DNA of 5,688 bases from Treponema sp. Its GTDB lineage: Bacteria > Spirochaetota > Spirochaetia > Treponematales > Breznakiellaceae. Below, in pieces: positions 1 through 4,737 of the stretch (position 1 is the stretch's first letter; every line of letters begins with the position of its first letter). Below the pieces are notes generated by a model, which was given only the letters and a program-made list of their open reading frames with translations, searched no databases and had not been told where the DNA came from. Position numbers and translations under genes: made by a program. The stretch lies in assembly GCA_031271075.1 (NCBI GenBank), contig JAISWN010000091.1:1-5688 (forward strand). The letters are read 5' to 3'.

Positions 1-123
1 CAAAGAGAAACAGGCCTCCGGTCCGGGGGTTGATCAGGCCGAAGCGGTCTGATTTCGGCTAGGTTTTAGTTGTGAGGAACCGGCCCCTTTTCGGCTAGAT
101 TAATTTTGATGCAATGCGATTCC

Positions 124-152
124 TTGACAGCTCCCAAATTACGCCGTATCAT
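124..152 (+). promoter_or_regulatory. Sigma70-like promoter facing the 3' end of rfuB
   Basis: The -35 box TTGACA (124-129) is a perfect consensus match. A 17-nt spacer separates it from TATCAT (147-152), which matches TATAAT at five of six positions. Spacing is ideal. The promoter points rightward into the 3' end of rfuB, so a transcript would be antisense to it. No credible plus-strand gene with a ribosome binding site follows. It could serve an antisense RNA or be a leftover from a rearranged region. Activity is inferred from sequence only. Confidence 0.45.
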
Positions 153-166
153 AAGCGGGTAGGTGG

Positions 167-221
167 AAAAAACCGCCGGCATTGATGCTATCGAGAGGAT
201 CAGGGCTATTAACCCGGCAGT
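167..221 (-). terminator. Possible intrinsic terminator after rfuB
   Basis: Read on the minus strand, ACTGCCGG (221-214) can pair with CCGGCGGT (179-172) in an 8-bp stem with one G-T wobble, followed directly by a run of six T (172-167). The 34-nt loop is long for an intrinsic terminator, although short inner pairings can form in it. It begins about 10 nt after the rfuB stop codon. If real, it would end the rfuAB transcript before any permease gene. Confidence 0.35.
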
Positions 222-231
222 ACCGTTTCCT

Positions 232-1893
232 TTAGCCCGGTGTGAAGGATCCCAGCATGGCCGCGCCGATCTTTTCCTTGATGTTCGGGATCCTTGTGTC
301 TCCCAGTTCCGCGCCGATCCTTCCCCGGTAGAAGACGATGATCCGGTCCGCTAGGGCGAGGATCTCGTCAAGATTGGTAGAGATAAGGATAACTGCGGCG
401 CCCCGGTTCCGGAGGGAACGGATCTCCCGGTGCAGGTAAGCGCCGGCGGCGATATCCAGGCCCCAGGTAGGTTCGGAAAAGACGATATAATCCCTGAAGC
501 TGTCGATCTCCCGGGCCAGGATCATCTTCTGGACATTCCCTCCCGAAAGGGTACCGGCAAGCCGCCCGCCGCCGGAGATGCCGTAACGCCGGGTAAGATC
601 CCCGGCAAAGCGGCTCACAGCGGCAGAATCGAAAAAGCCGAAGGGGGAAAATTCCTTCCGGCGGTTGATAATGATGTTATCGTCTATCCCGGCCGCGGGA
701 GCGCTGCCTACCCGCAGGCGATCCGCGGGAACGTAGGCGAGCCCTTCCTCCCTGAGGCGGGTATTGTTAAAGCCGGTAATATCCCTACCCCGGTGGAAAA
801 TCTTTCCCCCCGTCGCGGAGAGGAAGCCTCCCAGTACCGCCTCCAGCACCCCCAGGCCGTTGCCGCCTACCCCGGCGAAACCCAGGATCTCCCCGGCGTG
901 TACGGCAAAGGAAACGTCGTCCAGGAGGAGCTGCTTCTGCCCCCGGCGTCTTACCGAGACATGCTCAAAGCGGATAAGCTCCGGCCCGGCGCGGGACGAT
1001 TTTTTTCCGGCTTTTCCGTCAGCCGTTCCGGCGGCCGGCCCCGCAGAGGCTTCGGGCGCGGCCTCCCCTTCCCCGCCGATCATCATCCGGGAGATATCCG
1101 GTTCGTCTATCCCGCCGGTTTCCCGGATGCCGACAAGCCGGCCCTTCCGCATCACCGCGACCCGGTGGGAGACCGCCTTTATTTCCCCCAGTTTATGGGT
1201 GATGAGGATGAGGGATCTGCCCGCGGCGGCAAGGCCCCGGAGGGTTCCGAAGAGAGAGAGGATCTCCTGCTCCGCCAGTACCGCTGTGGGTTCATCCAGG
1301 ATGAGAATATCCGTGTTCCGGTAGAGCAGCCTGAGGATCTCCACCTGCTGCATCTGTCCCACCGTAAGAGCGGCCACGGGTTTTCCCGCCTCTATTGAAA
1401 AACCGCCGGCCTCTATAAGCCGGTTTACCAGGGCCTCGGCTTTCTTCCGGTCGTAGAGGAAGCCCCACTTGCGGGGTTCTATCCCCATAACCACGTTCTG
1501 GGCCACCGTAAGTTCAGGGAACAGCATGAAGTGCTGGTACACCATGCCGATCCCCAGACGGTTTGCCTCCAGGGGAGAGGGGATCTTCACCGGCCGCCCC
1601 CGGAGAAGGATCTCTCCCTGGGTGGGGCTTTCCACCCCGCAGAGGATCTTCATCAGGGTTGTTTTACCCGCCCCGTTTTCCCCGGCCAGGCAGAGTATTT
1701 CCCCCCGCATGAGGGAGAGGCTTACCGAATCGTTCACCCGCCGCGGGGAGCCGGGGTACAGCTTGGTAATATTGCGCAGTTCTACTACGACGTCCGGTTC
1801 GGCGGCGCTGTCAAGAAAAGCAACACTGTCAAGCGGCGGCACGGCGCCCTGCTTTGCCGGGCCGGTTTCCCGCCCTGCCTCCCCCCGGTTCAT
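232..1893 (-). CDS. rfuB: Riboflavin-type ABC importer ATPase, fused double ATP-binding domain (RfuB-like)
   Basis: This 553-residue protein has two ABC ATPase domains, like the energy subunits of sugar/nucleoside importers that work with BMP-family binding proteins. Domain 1 is complete: Walker A GENGAGKTT (71-79), Q-loop Q120, signature LTVGQ (176-180), Walker B DILILDEP (195-202) and switch H233. A Gly/Ala-rich linker (about 275-303) leads to domain 2. There the Walker A is degenerate (GVGGNGLG, 341-348, no Lys), but LSGGN (449-453) and SEPTWGLD (473-480) remain, a pattern usual for this family. It starts 14 nt after the rfuA stop, with AAGGGA nine bases before the ATG. The roughly 35 residues before the first ABC strand are longer than usual, so a later start is possible. 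It should hydrolyse ATP on the cytoplasmic face of a permease pair. Riboflavin specificity is inferred from the FMN riboswitch upstream of its operon. Confidence 0.88.
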   Translation of the reverse strand: MNRGEAGRETGPAKQGAVPPLDSVAFLDSAAEPDVVVELRNITKLYPGSPRRVNDSVSLSLMRGEILCLAGENGAGKTTLMKILCGVESPTQGEILLRGRPVKIPSPLEANRLGIGMVYQHFMLFPELTVAQNVVMGIEPRKWGFLYDRKKAEALVNRLIEAGGFSIEAGKPVAALTVGQMQQVEILRLLYRNTDILILDEPTAVLAEQEILSLFGTLRGLAAAGRSLILITHKLGEIKAVSHRVAVMRKGRLVGIRETGGIDEPDISRMMIGGEGEAAPEASAGPAAGTADGKAGKKSSRAGPELIRFEHVSVRRRGQKQLLLDDVSFAVHAGEILGFAGVGGNGLGVLEAVLGGFLSATGGKIFHRGRDITGFNNTRLREEGLAYVPADRLRVGSAPAAGIDDNIIINRRKEFSPFGFFDSAAVSRFAGDLTRRYGISGGGRLAGTLSGGNVQKMILAREIDSFRDYIVFSEPTWGLDIAAGAYLHREIRSLRNRGAAVILISTNLDEILALADRIIVFYRGRIGAELGDTRIPNIKEKIGAAMLGSFTPG

Positions 1894-1907
1894 GGCGGCG
1901 GATCCCT

Positions 1908-2945
1908 TCAGTTGAGGGGAGGCGTGGTATAGGAGACCCGGCCCGCGCGGAGCTCGTCCATAAAGGCGTTGAACTTGTCCCGGATATCCTGGGGCAGCGA
2001 ATTGGTATAACCCGGATCATCCGCGGCAAAACCGAGGTAGCCTTCCTTTAGCCCCACGGTTCGGGAAACGCCGTATTGCAGCTTTCCCTCAAGCGCATCG
2101 GAAAGGATCTCCCGGACAAGCTTCTCCTGTTCCATCAGGCCGCAGCCCACAATAACCCCCGGAGCCAGGCTGTATTCGTTAGTGTTGTGGAACACCACGT
2201 AGGCCCCCCGCTGTCCCGCGGTACGGATCATCCCCTGAGCCGCGCCGCCGGCGATGGAGGCGAACACATCCACCCCCGAATCGATCATGCCCGAGGCAAG
2301 CTCCGCGGCCTTGTTCAGATCGAACCAGTTTCCGATTACCCGGAAGTCAAGCTCGATGCCCGGATCTACCCGGCGGGCGCCTTCCAGGAAACCGGGAACA
2401 ATGTGCCTGGTGAGCAGGGGGTATTCCTGGGCGGCGATAAAACCGATCTTCTTCGCCTGATTCGCCTTGGGCATGGAACTGGTGGTAACGAGTCCCGCAA
2501 GGTAACCCAGGTAGAAAGACTGTTCGTACTGGTTGTAGAGGTAGGTGCTGATCCGGGGGTTGCCGGAATGCTCCGCGTCGGTGATGATAAATTTCTGATT
2601 GGGGAACTTCTTACCCACCCTTTCGCAGATCTCCGGAAGCGAAGGATTGGAACCCAGCACAATATCGTAGCCGCCGCCGGCCACCAGGGAGGTAAGCTGT
2701 TCTTCCCACTCGGCCTGGTTGAAGCCCGCCTCGTAAACCTTCACCGTAACGTTACTGTGGGAATGGGCAAAGGCTTCCGCCCCCCGGGCCAGCATCTCGT
2801 AGGAAGGACTCCCCGCCGTCATGCCGGTAATGTACACCAGCACGGAGAGGGAGGAGGGCGTTTTTGCCCTGGTTTCCCCTCTGCCGGCGGCAAACAGGGA
2901 AGAACCCATAAGCAGGACAGAGAGGAGAAAGGAACCGCGTTTCAT
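1908..2945 (-). CDS. rfuA: BMP-family substrate-binding protein, probable riboflavin binder (RfuA-like)
   Basis: This 345-residue protein resembles the BMP/PnrA periplasmic binding family. After an N-terminal signal sequence (1 to about 20) come a first strand with ITGMTAGSPSYEMLARGAEAF (about 39-59), the block YDIVLGSNPSLPEICERVGKKFPNQKFI (93-120), the typical EQSFYLGYLAGL (141-152), IGFIAAQEYP (167-176) and a C-terminal lobe ending in a helix. It should capture the substrate and deliver it to the transporter. The start is fixed by AAGGAG (2957-2952) six bases before the ATG and by the signal peptide. It is the first gene behind the FMN riboswitch, which is the main reason to assign riboflavin and not purine nucleosides. 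The signal region has no lipobox cysteine (the only Cys are 107 and 268), although BMP proteins of spirochaetes are usually lipoproteins. It may instead be cleaved by signal peptidase I near LFA-AG. Confidence 0.85.
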   Translation of the reverse strand: MKRGSFLLSVLLMGSSLFAAGRGETRAKTPSSLSVLVYITGMTAGSPSYEMLARGAEAFAHSHSNVTVKVYEAGFNQAEWEEQLTSLVAGGGYDIVLGSNPSLPEICERVGKKFPNQKFIITDAEHSGNPRISTYLYNQYEQSFYLGYLAGLVTTSSMPKANQAKKIGFIAAQEYPLLTRHIVPGFLEGARRVDPGIELDFRVIGNWFDLNKAAELASGMIDSGVDVFASIAGGAAQGMIRTAGQRGAYVVFHNTNEYSLAPGVIVGCGLMEQEKLVREILSDALEGKLQYGVSRTVGLKEGYLGFAADDPGYTNSLPQDIRDKFNAFMDELRAGRVSYTTPPLN

Positions 2946-3013
2946 TTTACGCTCCTTGACGGACGCCCTTCAGCCCTTAGGGTATCGAGGATCCGTTAAT
3001 GATCTGCGGGGAC

Positions 3014-3039
3014 AAAAAAGCCCCGGAGATATCCAGGGC
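3014..3039 (-). terminator. Intrinsic terminator of the FMN riboswitch expression platform
   Basis: On the minus strand a GC-rich stem (3039-3020) has arms GCCCTGGA and TCCGGGGC, a TATC loop and one wobble pair, and is followed by six T (3019-3014). It lies between the riboswitch aptamer and rfuA, the usual place for an FMN-controlled attenuator. A smaller hairpin, GCCCC-tctt-GGGGC (about 3071-3058), lies between aptamer and terminator. Its arms can pair with either terminator arm, so it could act as the antiterminator. That last point is inferred. Confidence 0.8.
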
Positions 3040-3083
3040 ATTGATTTGAGAATATGCGGCCCCAAGAGGGGCGGCGCGATTTT

Positions 3084-3200
3084 CTTCCATCCGGACTATA
3101 CCGTCGGCGCCGGAATTTCACCGGTTCAATACCGGCCGGGCCGGAGCCGCAACGCGGATTAGCGGGCTATACCGCCGGTAGGGAATTACCCAACCCGAAG
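3084..3200 (-). ncRNA. FMN riboswitch (RFN element) controlling rfuAB
   Basis: The minus strand shows the conserved RFN blocks in order: CTTCGGG...GGGT (3200-3188), TTCCCTACCGGCGGTAT and AGCCCGC in the 5' half, then CCGGTGAAATTCCGG, GCCGACGGTATAGTCCGGATGG and GAAG (ending at 3084) in the 3' half. This aptamer binds flavin mononucleotide and shuts off riboflavin synthesis or uptake genes. Here it precedes an intrinsic terminator and an importer operon, so the predicted outcome is transcription attenuation when FMN is abundant. The P2 hairpin reads GGGTAATTCCC where GGGTGAAATTCCC is usual, two bases shorter, and the P1 stem is short (CTTC/GAAG). The 3' half is close to consensus. Confidence 0.93.
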
Positions 3201-3285
3201 CCCCGAGGAGCCCGCGCCGGTTCACCCAACCCTGAAAATCTATGGATAGGCGGTTCCAAAACCAACCGATCCTGGAACCAATTTA

Positions 3286-3314
3286 AATATACCGAAAAAA
3301 ACCGTTTGAATCAA
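3286..3314 (-). promoter_or_regulatory. Sigma70-like promoter of the riboswitch-rfuAB operon
   Basis: On the minus strand TTGATT (3314-3309), a 17-nt spacer and TATATT (3291-3286) form a good sigma70-type promoter. The predicted start is about 80 nt upstream of the first riboswitch block. No other match of this quality was seen between here and the aptamer. Confidence 0.65.
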
Positions 3315-3395
3315 CCAACCGCCCGGAAGGCTTCAAGCCCCGGGAGTGGTAAGAGCGGCCTTTCCCCTATCCGGTTGAATATTTACGCGAAGCAC

Positions 3396-3424
3396 TTGAC
3401 CTTTTTTTAACTATGGGATACATT
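3396..3424 (+). promoter_or_regulatory. Possible promoter upstream of the poly-C tract
   Basis: TTGACC (3396-3401), a 17-nt spacer and TACATT (3419-3424) make a moderate sigma70-like match on the plus strand. Downstream lie the run of 16 C and the hairpin-rich element, with no convincing gene. It may drive a non-coding transcript or be chance. Confidence 0.25.
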
Positions 3425-3505
3425 GGTATTCGTGGAAACCAGAAAAAGCGCCTTTTTACCGGCCGCCCAGCTTAATTCCCCATACGCCAAGGAATTAGGT
3501 TTTAT

Positions 3506-3521
3506 CCCCCCCCCCCCCCCC
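3506..3521. repeat. Homopolymer run of 16 C (G on the minus strand)
   Basis: Sixteen consecutive C residues are followed directly by ATG. Runs this long are prone to slipped-strand changes in length, and in treponemes G/C runs near promoters are known to vary and alter expression. Here no convincing gene starts or ends at the tract, so a switching role is only a possibility. It lies 17 bp outside the left arm of the candidate miniature element. Confidence 0.95.
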
Positions 3522-3538
3522 ATGTTCATCGTATAACG

Positions 3539-3784
3539 TAGGAGCCTGTTGCACTTGTGGATTTTTGCGCCACTTTGTGCCGCAAAAATCCCGATTATCC
3601 GGCTCCTGCGAACCTTCGATTCGACGCAGTTTGCAGGGTAAAAAATCGCCTAATCGGCGATTTTTTGAGATTCTAAGTGCGAAGCACAACAAACTGCTAG
3701 CTCTTTCAGAGCCGAACCATACCGTCATATACAGCGCCTCAGCCTCTACCCGGTACGAGAGCCTTCCCATACAACAGGTTCCTA
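3539..3784. mobile_element. Candidate miniature repeat element with imperfect terminal inverted repeats
   Basis: The outer arms 3539-3553 (TAGGAGCCTGTTGCA) and 3770-3784 (whose reverse complement is TAGGAACCTGTTGTA) match at 13 of 15 positions in inverted orientation. Inside are two strong nested structures. The first is AGGAGCC/GGCTCCT (3540-3546 with 3601-3607) enclosing a perfect 11-bp hairpin (3559-3569 with 3581-3591). The second is GCAGTTTG/CAAACTGC (3626-3633 with 3690-3697) enclosing an 11-bp A/T-flanked hairpin (3640-3666) and a small GTGC-gaa-GCAC hairpin. No transposase is present. The layout suits a non-autonomous element or structured RNA. Whether it is repeated in the genome cannot be seen here. 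Confidence 0.4.
3640..3666. terminator. Bidirectional terminator-like hairpin
   Basis: AAAAAATCGCC (3640-3650) and GGCGATTTTTT (3656-3666) form a perfect 11-bp stem with a 5-nt loop. Either strand ends in a run of T, so it could terminate transcription in both directions. The GC part of the stem is short (about five pairs). It would stop transcripts coming leftward from the promoter at 4059-4087 and rightward from 3396-3424. Confidence 0.5.
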
Positions 3785-3795
3785 TACAACAGGCC
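3766..3795. repeat. Tandem 15-bp repeat, two copies
   Basis: Two adjacent 15-mers (3766-3780 and 3781-3795) share the core ATACAACAGG and match at 12 of 15 positions. The first copy overlaps the right inverted arm of the candidate miniature element, so this arm sequence occurs twice in direct orientation on the right and once inverted on the left. Confidence 0.6.
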
Positions 3796-3916
3796 GCCAG
3801 GCCCCGGAAGGAACCGGTGAATGTCTTCCGATTTCTTCACAAAAGCCGGATTTTATCTCTTGCAGCCCGGAACTACGGCTGTCTGAACGGCCGGGAAGGA
3901 GGGTAGAAGTAACTAG

Positions 3917-4033
3917 AGTCTGTCCATAATGTAGACACATTATGGACAGACTACCTTGAAATTCGCATTTTCGCAGCCTTTAGGCGAGAAAATGCAAGGT
4001 CTGTCCGCAAAGTAACCGACTTTGTGGACAGAC
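3917..4033. repeat. Block of three consecutive hairpins with shared outer arms
   Basis: Hairpin 1 is a perfect 16-bp stem with a 4-nt loop (3917-3932 with 3937-3952). Hairpin 2 pairs GCATTTTC with GAAAATGC (3965-3972 with 3988-3995), extended by GCC/GGC inside and CCTT/AAGG outside. Hairpin 3 is a 15-bp stem with one wobble and a 5-nt loop (3999-4013 with 4019-4033). Hairpins 1 and 3 share the arm GTCTGTCC/GGACAGAC but differ in their inner stems, so the far arms can also pair with each other and close the whole block. No T run follows on either strand, so these are not simple terminators. A structured RNA, a protein-binding repeat or a miniature mobile element are all possible. Confidence 0.7.
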
Positions 4034-4058
4034 ACGAAATATTATGACTATGAAAAAT

Positions 4059-4087
4059 AGTATACACCACAAACATTTATTTGTCAA
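4059..4087 (-). promoter_or_regulatory. Near-consensus sigma70 promoter firing into the hairpin block
   Basis: On the minus strand TTGACA (4087-4082), a 17-nt spacer and TATACT (4064-4059) give a perfect -35 box and a five-of-six -10 box. Transcription would start near 4052, pass through all three hairpins within the first 140 nt and could end at the terminator-like hairpin 3666-3640. No open reading frame with a ribosome binding site follows, so a non-coding transcript is the simplest reading. Confidence 0.6.
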
Positions 4088-4160
4088 GGTATCACGTTAC
4101 GGCAACGGCAGTTTAACATTCAGCGCATCATTTTCGTGGTAAATTTCTTCGTGTTCCGCA

Positions 4161-4229
4161 TATCACCACTCATGGGGGTGATAACTGCCCTTCGGCTGCT
4201 GCCTGTGTTGTCTCCACCGTAACCCCCAT
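4161..4229. other. Mutually exclusive inverted repeats upstream of the Cas2-like gene
   Basis: TATCACC (4161-4167) can pair with GGTGATA (4177-4183). ATGGGGGT (4172-4179) can instead pair perfectly with ACCCCCAT (4222-4229). The two pairings overlap at GGT, so only one can form at a time. The region ends about 40 bp before the promoter at 4272-4300, so it is probably not in that transcript unless another start exists further upstream. No known RNA family was recognised. Confidence 0.35.
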
Positions 4230-4271
4230 CCCGCAAATGTACCGTTTTTCCGGCGTTTCGAACAACGGCCA

Positions 4272-4300
4272 TTTACACGGAAGACATTTTTTTGTATTCT
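4272..4300 (+). promoter_or_regulatory. Sigma70-like promoter of the Cas2-like gene and prfB
   Basis: TTTACA (4272-4277), a 17-nt spacer and TATTCT (4295-4300) form a promoter on the plus strand. The -10 box ends 10 bp before the ATG at 4311, so the transcript should start within a few bases of the start codon. No better promoter was seen in the 46-nt gap before prfB, so both genes are probably cotranscribed from here. Confidence 0.5.
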
Positions 4301-4310
4301 TTTACCAATC

Positions 4311-4691
4311 ATGTTTGTGTCAATTGCCATGGATCCCGGTTCGGAAGGACGGGCCAAAGAACTGGCGGATCTTCTGGGCCAATACGGATTCGACAAGGTA
4401 CAGCGGGGACTCTGGGAATCCGCCTTTGTGTCGCCGGAAACCCTGAACCGGCTGAAACGGGACCTGGACCGGGCTACCGACGCCTTTGACCGGCTGCGGA
4501 TCTTCCAGTTCCCCGTGGAGGGGACGCTGGCGCTGACAACCCTGCGGGACAAGAAGTGGCGGCGCATGGTGGCCCGCGGGGCGAATACGGCTCCTTCGGA
4601 GCCGGCCCCGGTCCGCCAGGTCCGGGGCAGCCAGCCGGTCCGGCGGAACGCGGCCCCCGTTTCCCGCGCCGCCATCCGGCGCAGGGTTTAG
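4311..4691 (+). CDS. Small protein with Cas2-like ferredoxin fold features, no CRISPR nearby
   Basis: This 126-residue protein was not recognised as a named family member, but its layout resembles Cas2/VapD-type proteins. A first strand MFVSIAMD ends in Asp8, the position of the conserved Cas2 aspartate. It is followed by helix SEGRAKELADLLGQYGF (11-27), strand DKVQRGLWESAF (28-39), helix 41-61 and strand LRIFQFPVEGTLALTTL (62-78). The tail (about 90-126) is rich in Arg, Pro and Ala and looks disordered and basic, suggesting nucleic acid contact. Strong G/C third-position bias supports real coding. ATG 4311 is chosen because it begins the first strand. No Shine-Dalgarno precedes it and the promoter -10 box ends 10 bp upstream, so the mRNA may be leaderless. 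prfB follows after 46 nt. No repeats, cas1 or toxin partner are visible. The coding call is firm; the Cas2 relation is inferred. Confidence 0.75.
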   Translation: MFVSIAMDPGSEGRAKELADLLGQYGFDKVQRGLWESAFVSPETLNRLKRDLDRATDAFDRLRIFQFPVEGTLALTTLRDKKWRRMVARGANTAPSEPAPVRQVRGSQPVRRNAAPVSRAAIRRRV

Positions 4692-4725
4692 AAACCAAAA
4701 CGGCCTCCGGGCCGCGGTAAAATAG

Positions 4726-4733
4726 AAAGAGGT
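4726..4733 (+). promoter_or_regulatory. Ribosome binding site of prfB
   Basis: AAAGAGGT lies five bases (counted from the last G) before ATG 4738, a slightly short spacing. It fixes the start that places the in-frame TGA at codon 25, close to codon 26 in Escherichia coli prfB. Confidence 0.75.
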
Positions 4734-4737
4734 ACAT

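Noticed and set aside
53..98. Two copies of TTTCGGCTAG 36 bp apart, considered as a CRISPR or attachment-site repeat
   Set aside because: There are only two 10-bp copies with no further units or associated genes, so chance is likely.
66..182. Short hydrophobic minus-strand frame (38 codons from ATG) after rfuB, considered as a remnant permease
   Set aside because: The peptide is too short, lacks a ribosome binding site and matches no permease motif I can recognise.
430..1398. Plus-strand open frame of 322 codons opposite rfuB
   Set aside because: High GC keeps the antisense frame open; the minus strand shows all ABC ATPase motifs.
2076..2999. Plus-strand open frame of 307 codons opposite rfuA
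   Set aside because: It is the shadow of the BMP-family gene and shows no recognisable motifs of its own.
3495..3770. Minus-strand 91-codon frame ending in a Gly run encoded by the C16 tract
   Set aside because: AGGAA lies at a usable distance from its ATG, but the frame is made almost entirely of hairpin arms and ends in the homopolymer, so it is better explained by the repeat element.
3565..3906. Plus-strand 113-codon frame across the hairpin element
   Set aside because: It lies over the same structured repeat, has no ribosome binding site or recognisable domain, and has irregular codon use.
3917..4033. The GTCTGTCC hairpins as a CRISPR array next to a Cas2-like gene
   Set aside because: There are only two related units, each a long self-complementary hairpin with different inner sequence, and no regular spacer pattern.
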